DNA of 6,429 nucleotides, taken from contig JAJYTV010000113.1 of assembly GCA_021792885.1 (NCBI GenBank), forward strand, positions 1-6,429. The letters run 5' to 3'. Both the position numbers and the translations under genes were made by a program. Below the pieces are notes generated by a model, which worked only from the letters and a program-made list of their open reading frames with translations, was not told where the DNA came from and ran no database searches. Shown piece by piece: positions 1 to 5,672 of this stretch (positions are counted from its first letter, which is position 1; each line of letters starts with the position of its first letter). The stretch is from Bacillota bacterium. Lineage in GTDB: Bacteria; Bacillota; Sulfobacillia; JAJZYS01; JAJYTV01.

Positions 1-12
1 TTGAATCGTCAT
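1..12 (-). CDS. Possible 5' end of a divergent gene, cut by window start
   Basis: Read on the minus strand, positions 22-17 are GGAGGG, followed by a 4-base spacer and an ATG at 12-10. This gives Met-Thr-Ile-Gln before the window ends. A near-ideal Shine-Dalgarno at a usable distance from an ATG is what a real gene start looks like, and a gene divergent from the acetyltransferase at 253 would explain the empty 240-bp stretch between them. Only four codons are visible, so nothing can be said about the product, and a chance match is possible. Confidence 0.4.
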
Positions 13-252
13 AATACCCTCCATTGGGCCCTCTCCGTCGGCGGTCGGCGAAAACGAAGTTCCTCCCTTCCGCCTCATTCCCTGCCAATCGGTGGTCGAA
101 ACAGCCGGAAACCAGGACCCATTCACGCGCGATGTCGGATGGGGCTGATGAGGTCATGAGTTGAGAGCGACAGTTCGTAGTAGCGTGAGGAGGAAGATGG
201 AACCGCAAGCCTAAGAGACAAAAGTTCCTTTATGGAGGGATAGCACACGGAA
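13..252. other. Divergent intergenic region and NAT leader
   Basis: No gene of normal size is visible here. The stretch separates the proposed minus-strand start at 12 from the acetyltransferase start at 253, so it should hold promoters for both. I found no -35/-10 pair close to consensus in either direction. TTGAGA at 161-166 has no good -10 partner. Two very short ORFs lie just before the acetyltransferase: 197-214 (Met-Glu-Pro-Gln-Ala-stop, directly after the purine-rich run at 187-196) and 232-243 (Met-Glu-Gly-stop). Whether either is translated cannot be told from the sequence. Confidence 0.5.
17..22 (-). promoter_or_regulatory. Shine-Dalgarno for the divergent gene
   Basis: GGAGGG on the minus strand lies four bases upstream of an ATG at 12-10. 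It is the only reason to propose a gene at the left edge. Confidence 0.4.
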
Positions 253-1095
253 ATGGCCGACCTGCCGGACTGGGCCTACAGCTACCTGCGCTTTCTCGGA
301 CTTGCTCCCGCGGCGCCTTCCCTCGGTGTCCTGGCGCACCTACTGCGCGCCCACCTACACCGGATTCCCTTTGAGAACATCTCGAAGTTGTATTACTTCC
401 GCCGTCTGGCTGACCTTGGTTGGAAGGTCCCTCCTTCAGAGACATGGGTTGAGAATGTGGTGACGCGCAACTTTGGCGGCACGTGCTTCACGATAAACTC
501 GACTTTCTATCGGCTTCTCACGCTGCTCGGCTATGACACCCGTCTGATGCGCGTCGCGGGGGGTGGCCATCTCTCGGTTGGTGTGCGGCTTGATGATAGG
601 CTCTACCTCGTGGATCCCGCCCTTGGTGTCCCTCTCTTCGAGCCCGCCGATCTCTTGAAACCAACCGTTATCGACTGGTGCGGGAGGGGAATGCGCATTT
701 TCCCTATGAACGGTGAACGCGGTGCCTACCACATGGAGCACTACACCGACGGAGAGCGGAAACACTCTTGGACGTTCAGCAGCATGCCTGAATCCTGGGA
801 TCAGTTCGAAGCGAATATCGACTACTCATACAGCGCTACCGGCTTCTTCATGGTGTTCCTTTCCTGCTCCCTCTACCAAGCAGAGCCGAAGCGTAACCTG
901 TCCTTGCTCAACAATGTGTTCACTGCTCGATACGCCAATGGGAATAGAACGGTCACCAATTTGGGTTCGGTAGAACACTTCGAGGAAGTCTTGGCTACGG
1001 AGTTTCGCCTGCCGGGTCTGCCCGTGCGAGAGGCCATTGAGACGCTCAAGGCCCTCGGCGTGGACGTGTTCGCGCCATCGACGCACGAAGAGTAA
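253..1095 (+). CDS. Arylamine N-acetyltransferase family protein
   Basis: A 280-residue protein of the arylamine N-acetyltransferase (NAT) family, at the usual bacterial length. Family members are cytosolic and move an acetyl group from acetyl-CoA, through a cysteine, to arylamines, hydrazines or related amines; some relatives close amide bonds in antibiotic synthesis. The N-terminal signature RIPFENIS is at 37-44. The catalytic block RNFGGTCFTIN is at 72-82 with nucleophile Cys78. The His follows at 106 (GGGHLSVGV) and the Asp at 121 (LYLVDPALG), so the triad is complete and correctly spaced. The motif around the cysteine is FGGTC rather than the common RGGYC or RGGFC, which places it in a less typical branch. 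An in-frame TAG at 241-243 rules out a much longer start. The ribosome site is not ideal: GGAGGG at 234-239 is 13 bases away. It stands alone; the next gene is convergent. The family is clear, the substrate unknown. Confidence 0.9.
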   Translation: MADLPDWAYSYLRFLGLAPAAPSLGVLAHLLRAHLHRIPFENISKLYYFRRLADLGWKVPPSETWVENVVTRNFGGTCFTINSTFYRLLTLLGYDTRLMRVAGGGHLSVGVRLDDRLYLVDPALGVPLFEPADLLKPTVIDWCGRGMRIFPMNGERGAYHMEHYTDGERKHSWTFSSMPESWDQFEANIDYSYSATGFFMVFLSCSLYQAEPKRNLSLLNNVFTARYANGNRTVTNLGSVEHFEEVLATEFRLPGLPVREAIETLKALGVDVFAPSTHEE

Positions 1096-1462
1096 CGTTC
1101 CCTTGCCACGACAGGACCTCGCGGACCTATGCGGAGGGAAGCCTGACGCCGTCCCTCAGCATAATCTATTCGAGGAGATCGATTATCACCGCGCGGACGG
1201 AGAGTTCCACGCCGAACGTTGTGCCCGCGGGGCCTATAACCAAAGCACGAAGGTCCGTCGGCCGGCTACAGTCTTAACGAGCAGATCGGCCTGGGGACGG
1301 GAGACGCCCGCCCTCAGGCCCGACTCGCATTCACGACAGGTCGTGGTTGGCCGGAGCAGATGGATTCCCTGTTCAAGCTCTGCGATCTGATCCAGATCCG
1401 CCTTGCGCGCCACCAGATGCCGCTTGGCGCGGCGTAGCGCGATGTGAGAGATTACCAGAATA

Positions 1463-1487
1463 CACCACCTCCCTTAGGGAGGTGGTG
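1463..1487. repeat. Perfect 11-bp inverted repeat with 3-base loop
   Basis: CACCACCTCCC at 1463-1473 and GGGAGGTGGTG at 1477-1487 pair perfectly around the loop TTA. Neither side is followed by a T-run, so it is a poor intrinsic terminator on either strand. A TTAC lies seven bases to its left (1452-1455). Subterminal hairpins near a short TTAC-like target are a property of some IS200/IS605 elements and of small non-autonomous derivatives, but no transposase remains could be read nearby. Other possibilities are a REP-like repeat or a transcript-stabilising hairpin. Confidence 0.7.
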
Positions 1488-1587
1488 CTTCCCGTAGTAC
1501 GGACGAGCACCATTGCGACCGAGTCAGAACAGCACGTCAGAGCTGACCAGAACGACTCTGAGAGCCTCAAGCCGGTCTAGGCCAATG

Positions 1588-1624
1588 TCGCGAAAGACAA
1601 GGAGTCCGCATACGGCGGACTCCT
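1588..1624 (-). terminator. Probable intrinsic terminator of the SQR-family gene
   Basis: On the minus strand, 25 bases past the TGA at 1651-1649, a perfect 10-bp stem AGGAGTCCGC / GCGGACTCCT (arms 1624-1615 and 1609-1600, 5-base loop) is followed by TTGTCTTTCGC. The stem is strong and the tail T-rich though interrupted. Its position directly after the stop codon supports the assignment. It could also act in the other direction on acetyltransferase transcripts, where the bases after the stem are less T-rich. Confidence 0.65.
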
Positions 1625-1648
1625 CCAGCGATAGAGCGGGTCAACGGA

Positions 1649-2851
1649 TCACGGCAGTGCCGAGTACCCATGACGTGTCTTCCAGAGGAAGTACTTCTCG
1701 AAGAGCCGCTTGCCCTCGTCAAAGAGCGGGTCAGGAAGCATTACTGCGAAGTCCCGGGGTCCGATGAGGTGGTTCGCGAGGATCACTACCTCCTTGTGCC
1801 CCGCGTCCATGACGCAGAGTCCCGGAATCTTCGTGAACGGGCGCTCCCTCAGCCGAGCGTCCGACTTGATCAGGTGGGCGATGTTCTCTCCGACCGTCTT
1901 CCCCGCTTCATCGGCAGGGTACCCGGTTTTCGGCACACCGACCGCCACTGGCGTGGCGAAGGGCACTGGGACGTCGATGGCGATACCTGCCGCAAAGATG
2001 TGGGGATAGTTCTTGTGCTGGTACGTGTCCTCGACGGGGACATACCCCTTGGCATTGCCCATGCCTGGGGAGTCCCGCACGACCTTTTGGCCCAAGAACG
2101 GCGGCATCAACATGGTGAACGCGGACGGCAATGTCGTTCCGTCGGCGAGGACGACCTGTTCGGAGTCGACGTGGTCGACTTCAACATCGGTGACCGTCCG
2201 GATGTGCAGATGATTGGTGAACGCCTTCAAGAGCGTCTCCCCGCCCGGCAAGCCGCCGATCCCAAAATGGCCGAGGAAGGGTTCGGGCGTAATCCAGGTC
2301 AGCTCGACCTTGTCCCGGATGCCGTGCTTGTGCAGGTGATACTCGAAATTGAACAGGAACTCGTACGCCGCGCCCATACATCCGGCGCGCTGCGTCGCAC
2401 CGATGACCACGGGTCCTGGGTTGTCCACGAAGCGTTCGAAGGCAGCGCGTGTCGCCAGGGCGTCAGGCGGGGTTCCAATGTAGTGGGAGTGGGCGTGTGG
2501 GCCCGTTCCCGGTATGGACCAGTCGAGCTCTGGACCGGTTGCGATGACCAGGTAGTCGAACTCGAAGTCGCCCTTCGTCGTGTGGACTACGCTCGCCTCA
2601 GGATCGATGCGGGTGCCTTCTGCATGGATGAACTCGATACCGTGGCTCTCCAAAATGGGGCCGACTGGGAACGATATGTCCTCGATCTCCCGTTCGCGGA
2701 AAGGCACCCAAATCAACGATGGGACGAACAAGAAGTTCTCTGCGCGGGAGATGACGATGATGCGATCGTCCGTGTTGCCTAGATGCCTCCGCGTTTCGAG
2801 TGCGCTTGCGAGACCGGCGAAGTTTCCTCCCAGCACTACAGTTGTTGCCAC
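1649..2851 (-). CDS. Sulfide:quinone oxidoreductase-family flavoprotein
   Basis: An FAD-dependent pyridine-nucleotide-disulfide-fold protein of about 400 residues, close to sulfide:quinone oxidoreductases (SQR), which oxidise sulfide at the membrane and pass electrons to quinone. Residues are counted from the ATG at 2869. The dinucleotide-binding strand TTVVLGGNFAGL is at 9-20, a second FAD contact VIATGPELDW at 108-117, and the family stretch IFAAGIAID...GVPKTGY at 291-317. The C-terminal FEKYFLWKTRHG (390-401) matches the amphipathic end that anchors SQRs to the membrane. There are only two cysteines: Cys164 in GATQRAGCMGAAYE and Cys352 in PGLCVMDAG. They sit where the two redox cysteines conserved across SQRs are expected; the third cysteine of type I enzymes is absent. 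I place the start at the GTG at 2851, because AAGGGGGAG lies just before it and inside the longer ORF. No sulfur genes are adjacent, so another quinone-linked substrate is possible. Confidence 0.85.
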   Translation of the reverse strand: MATTVVLGGNFAGLASALETRRHLGNTDDRIIVISRAENFLFVPSLIWVPFREREIEDISFPVGPILESHGIEFIHAEGTRIDPEASVVHTTKGDFEFDYLVIATGPELDWSIPGTGPHAHSHYIGTPPDALATRAAFERFVDNPGPVVIGATQRAGCMGAAYEFLFNFEYHLHKHGIRDKVELTWITPEPFLGHFGIGGLPGGETLLKAFTNHLHIRTVTDVEVDHVDSEQVVLADGTTLPSAFTMLMPPFLGQKVVRDSPGMGNAKGYVPVEDTYQHKNYPHIFAAGIAIDVPVPFATPVAVGVPKTGYPADEAGKTVGENIAHLIKSDARLRERPFTKIPGLCVMDAGHKEVVILANHLIGPRDFAVMLPDPLFDEGKRLFEKYFLWKTRHGYSALP

Positions 2852-2855
2852 GATA

Positions 2856-2864
2856 CTCCCCCTT
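2856..2864 (-). promoter_or_regulatory. Shine-Dalgarno that decides the SQR-family start
   Basis: AAGGGGGAG on the minus strand ends four bases before a GTG at 2851-2849 and lies downstream of the ATG at 2869-2867. If the ATG were used, this sequence would be codons 2-5. The protein then begins Val(Met)-Ala-Thr-Thr followed at once by the FAD-binding strand, which is the normal short lead-in for this fold. Confidence 0.65.
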
Positions 2865-3142
2865 TGCATTCTCGTGGAATACAGCGACTATTTGACACGC
2901 GTGCAGGCAATTTCCTTCCCGAAAGCAGATTGGCGGATGACAGAAGATATGTCGTCTATCTGGCTTCGGAATTTACGCAATAAAAGTGTGGCTCGGACAG
3001 TGTTCCCGCAAACCTGCGCCCACCTTTCTGCCCGCAAGTTGAGCGGCGACGCCGAGCGGTTCCCGGCAATGGGGGAGGTGCCAACGTGCAACACCGCTTG
3101 GTCCTCAGAGGGCGGTATTCGTAGAGTGCCCGATGCTCACAC

Positions 3143-3158
3143 AGCCACCCGGGTGGCT
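3143..3158. repeat. Perfect 16-bp palindrome
   Basis: AGCCACCC at 3143-3150 is directly followed by its reverse complement GGGTGGCT at 3151-3158. With no spacer it suits a dimeric DNA-binding protein better than an RNA hairpin, and no T-run follows. It sits at the boundary between the moderate-GC and very GC-rich parts of the gap, about 560 bases before the operon. A second copy was not seen in the window. Confidence 0.7.
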
Positions 3159-3715
3159 TGCGCGTAGCGGGGTGGCCGTGGCGTGGGTGCGCCTCGGGAC
3201 CGAGCGAGCCGAGGGCCATCGAGTCCGCCGTGGCGCGAAGAGGCAGTGGAGGATGGAACAGGGCGGCCGATCAGCCGATCTTTGGCGTCCTGCGGGCTCG
3301 GGGTGCGGCAGGTCCGCTGTGCCTGCGTCGGACACACGCGCGGAAAGGCCAGCGAGTTGGTTGGCACACTTCGGGAGCGGCAGTCCCTCGCGCACTCCGC
3401 CGCCGCCTGCCGAACGCGGAGAACCGTTCCGCAGCGCGCGGCGCAGGTGCCGATGCCGGCCTCGATCCGGTGTGGCTCGGCGCGCTGCGCGAGGATTGCG
3501 CAGATGGGTGTTCATGGAAGGGGCAGGCGGCGACGGGGGAAGGGACGAGGCGGTGGACGCCCGCTTGTCCGATAGCACTTGAAGGGACCATGGAGGCCAT
3601 GCCCTGCGCGCGTTGCTCGACGTGCGCGCACAGCAGAGAGGAGGGGAAGGGCCGCACTGGTGTCGAATCCGACACGGCTCGGACGCGTCGCCGTGCTCCC
3701 GAGGGCGCGACGCGC

Positions 3716-4564
3716 ATGAGCGGTTATGGGCCGCGGCCAAGAGTCACCGACAGGGAGGCACTCGATTTGGACAGCGACGCGTCGCTGGTGGACGAGGCGC
3801 GTGGACTCGTCCCGCCGGACGTCCTGGAATCCTGGAAGCAGCTCACCGGCAAGCTTGCCAGGCTGCGACGGCTTGCCCAGCAGGTGGAGAAGGCCGCGCA
3901 GCGCTGGGACGTCCGACAGTTGCGTCAACGCCTGCCGGAACTGAGTGCAGCGACGGCGGAGACTACAGTTGAGGTTCGCTCCGCCGAGGCGGCGCTCGCC
4001 GAATGGTCCCCGGCGCAATCCGCGCAAAGTGTTGCCGCATACGCCGAAGACCTCGCGCGCACGGCGGTGCAGCTGAAGCTTTCGCTTTCGGGGGAGTTCC
4101 CGGAGTACGAGGCGTTCCCGCTCGCGGTGCGGGTGGATCTTGCGGCGGAGCATGTTGCGATCGGCCGTCGCCGGGTGTCCGGCCTCGAGCCGTCCGCGCT
4201 GCTACGCGAGGTGCAGCGCAGCCACCAAGCGCTGCACCGGTCCAGCTTCAATGCCCGTCGTTTCATGCAATCCCTCGCATCCGCACACGAGCTTTTGAAA
4301 AAGTCTGGCGCGGCCAAGGGGAACGCCGTACCTCTCTCGGATATCTACGACCTTCTCACCTTGCGCAGTGGGTCCTCCGCCTACACCCGCCAGGAGTTCG
4401 CCTTTGACATCTACCGGCTGCGGCGTGAATCGGATCTCTTGTACGGCCGCTACCAGATCAGCTTCCAGCACGCGCGCAGGGGAGGAATCCCGGTGCCGAA
4501 CGCCCAGGGCGGGGTCGAGCTCTTCGGCGCCTTGGAGCTCTGGGAGGTGGAAGGGAGTGACTGA
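3716..4564 (+). CDS. Unknown helical protein A, first gene of ATPase operon
   Basis: A 282-residue protein from this ATG, which I do not recognise. It has no signal peptide or membrane segment and is probably cytosolic. Residues 28-125 are rich in Ala, Leu, Glu, Gln and Arg and look strongly helical, with coiled-coil character at about 42-63 and 80-96. Residues 140-200 continue as helix. The C-terminal part (about 205-280) is different: PLSDIYDLLTLRSGSSAYTRQEFAFDIYRLRRESDL (split here by eye into helices), then RYQISF, then a Gly/Pro-rich turn and VELFGALELWEV. That could be a winged helix, but this is inference. It overlaps ATPase gene B by 8 bases. The start is uncertain: the ATG at 3716 has a weak ribosome site, while an in-frame TTG at 3767 follows GGAGG by 8 bases. 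The frame is also open upstream to 3158, but that part does not look like protein. Confidence 0.75.
   Translation: MSGYGPRPRVTDREALDLDSDASLVDEARGLVPPDVLESWKQLTGKLARLRRLAQQVEKAAQRWDVRQLRQRLPELSAATAETTVEVRSAEAALAEWSPAQSAQSVAAYAEDLARTAVQLKLSLSGEFPEYEAFPLAVRVDLAAEHVAIGRRRVSGLEPSALLREVQRSHQALHRSSFNARRFMQSLASAHELLKKSGAAKGNAVPLSDIYDLLTLRSGSSAYTRQEFAFDIYRLRRESDLLYGRYQISFQHARRGGIPVPNAQGGVELFGALELWEVEGSD
3752..3758 (+). promoter_or_regulatory. Candidate Shine-Dalgarno for an alternative TTG start of gene A
   Basis: AGGGAGG lies 8 bases before an in-frame TTG at 3767, which would give a protein 17 residues shorter beginning Met-Asp-Ser-Asp-Ala-Ser. Genes B and C of the same operon have GGAGG at 8-9 bases, so this spacing fits the local pattern better than the ATG at 3716. 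Confidence 0.4.
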
Positions 4565-5672
4565 TCCGCGTCCCTTCGTCGATCCAGGGGGGATCGTGGG
4601 TTTCTGGCGCGAGCGGTACCTCGAGTCCTACGTCGCCGAAGGCGGTTCAGGGGTGAAGTGGCTGCGCGGCCGCCAGGGAAGCGGCAAGACGGCCACACTC
4701 GATGCGTTGCGGCACGTCGCGCAGGCGGCCGGCTACTTCACCGCCGCCGTCTCTGCGCGGGAGGTGCAGATCGGACGGTTCGACGAGCTCTACCGCGCGG
4801 TCCTCGGCCAGCTGCCGATGGACGAGATGGGCCGCCTGTTCGCCGCGGAGGCGGCGCGCAGGGCTGGCGCGGGCGCGTTCCGCCCGGGAGTGGACGGCGA
4901 CCTCGAACCGTACCTCCTGGCGCAGGGGAGGCCTCCCGAGGCGGTTTCCGCCGATCTTGCCACGGCCCTAGATTTCCTTTACGCCGATCGCAACATCGCG
5001 CCTCCGGTTGTCACTGCACTGCGGCACATCTCCCTGGGACTGCTCCGGCCCAGCCTCGCTCTCGACGCGCGCCGCGAGACGGCCAGCACCTGGATCTCAG
5101 GCGGGAAAGTTTCAGCATCGCAGCGCAGGCGCGCCGGCATCGGGCTGGTGCTCGACCGTTACGGTGCCCGCGAGATCCTGCGCTCGCTGCTCTATGCCAA
5201 CCGGCTCGCGGGCGGCAAAGGTCTGCTGGTGACGGTCGACGACCTGGACGCGCTGCTCGGCGGGGACGGTCCCGTGCGGTACACGCGGCTGCGACGCGAC
5301 GACGCCTTCGAGGCGATCCGCGAACTCATCGACGAGGGGGCGTCGATGCCCGGCCTGTTCGTGGTGTTCGCCGGGCGCCCTGCGGCGTTCGACGACGAGA
5401 GAGCGGGTCTGCGCAGCTACGCTGCCCTCGCCATGCGCGTCGAGCCCGAGGTGCAGGCAAACCGCAGCAATCCCTACGAGGACCTGCAGGATCTCGACCT
5501 GCTCTGGCGCGACAACTGGCCGCACTGGCGTCGAGCGCTGGCAGAGGCGTACGGCGCCTCCGCATCGGAGGCGCTCGAGTCGCAGACCCTGGCTGCGGTG
5601 GGAGCGGTATCTCCGGTCAAGCTGCTCGTCGACGCAATCCACGCGAGGGAGGTCGGTGCGCATGGAGCGTAG
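4557..5672 (+). CDS. BrxD-like (DUF2791-type) P-loop ATPase B
   Basis: A 371-residue predicted ATPase. Walker A is GRQGSGKT at 38-45. Walker B is KGLLVTVDDLDALL at 221-234 with Asp228-Asp229. After it comes a helix (DDAFEAIRELIDE, 248-260), then PGLFVVFAGRPAAFDDE (265-281) and LRSYAALAMRV (285-295). This order matches the ATP-binding proteins of the DUF2791/BrxD family found in BREX loci, which read 'GLYLV.TGTPAF.D' and 'L..LAQR' at these points. Two features depart from that pattern: the Walker B Glu is Asp229, and Thr is Arg273 in the AGRP motif. The middle (about 85-210) is helical and not recognised. The start is the GTG at 4557: GGAGGT lies 8 bases upstream and the gene overlaps A by 8 bases, so translation is probably coupled. 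Its role is likely ATP-driven work on DNA or on a partner protein; no substrate can be read from the sequence. Confidence 0.8.
   Translation: MTDPRPFVDPGGIVGFWRERYLESYVAEGGSGVKWLRGRQGSGKTATLDALRHVAQAAGYFTAAVSAREVQIGRFDELYRAVLGQLPMDEMGRLFAAEAARRAGAGAFRPGVDGDLEPYLLAQGRPPEAVSADLATALDFLYADRNIAPPVVTALRHISLGLLRPSLALDARRETASTWISGGKVSASQRRRAGIGLVLDRYGAREILRSLLYANRLAGGKGLLVTVDDLDALLGGDGPVRYTRLRRDDAFEAIRELIDEGASMPGLFVVFAGRPAAFDDERAGLRSYAALAMRVEPEVQANRSNPYEDLQDLDLLWRDNWPHWRRALAEAYGASASEALESQTLAAVGAVSPVKLLVDAIHAREVGAHGA

Larger units (their letters stand above)
1096..1648. other. Gap between convergent genes, no recognisable gene
   Basis: The 553 bases between the acetyltransferase stop and the flavoprotein stop hold no gene I recognise. 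The short ORFs here have compositions that resemble no family known to me. An open frame without a good start (1240-1437, ending Gln-Met-Pro-Leu-Gly-Ala-Ala) reads rather like protein, but I could not identify it; it may be a decayed fragment. The structured parts are an inverted repeat at 1463-1487 and a terminator-like hairpin at 1600-1624. A weaker 6-bp stem (GAGGGA at about 1135, TCCCTC at about 1153) follows the acetyltransferase and could help end its transcript, but it lacks a T-run. Confidence 0.5.
2852..3715. other. Long gap between divergent units, no recognisable gene
   Basis: About 860 bases lie between the flavoprotein start and the likely start of the three-gene operon. The part 2870-3010 is noticeably less GC-rich and should hold the flavoprotein promoter, but no clear -35/-10 pair stands out on either strand. 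From about 3130 the sequence becomes very GC-rich and several frames stay open for long distances. Their translations are dominated by Arg, Ala, Gly, Pro and Ser, resemble no family I know, and overlap each other on both strands, as expected of non-coding GC-rich DNA. Two structures are notable: a 16-bp palindrome at 3143-3158 and a small hairpin at 3660-3675 (GTGTCG / CGACAC, loop AATC) about 40 bases before the operon. No tRNA or CRISPR array is visible. Confidence 0.5.

Noticed and set aside
161..189. TTGAGA as a -35 element for the acetyltransferase
   Set aside because: No acceptable -10 hexamer lies 16-18 bases downstream.
1240..1437. Open + frame ending Gln-Met-Pro-Leu-Gly-Ala-Ala, protein-like in appearance
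   Set aside because: No start with a ribosome site and no recognisable family, so it is only mentioned as a possible decayed fragment.
1670..2782. A 370-codon open frame on the + strand opposite the SQR-family gene
   Set aside because: It is antisense to a gene with clear family motifs, and its translation shows no domain; GC-rich coding DNA often leaves the opposite frame open.
3603..3632. GCGCGC repeats with inverted symmetry
   Set aside because: Short alternating GC stretches in very GC-rich DNA; symmetry is expected by composition.
3660..3675. GTGTCG-AATC-CGACAC, looks like a tRNA T-arm
   Set aside because: No acceptor, D-arm or anticodon arm could be found at the right distances, so it is only a small hairpin.
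3105..3740. A 211-codon minus-strand frame and several overlapping plus-strand frames in the GC-rich gap
   Set aside because: They overlap each other on both strands, are dominated by Arg, Ala, Pro, Ser and Gly, and match nothing I know. None has a convincing ribosome site.
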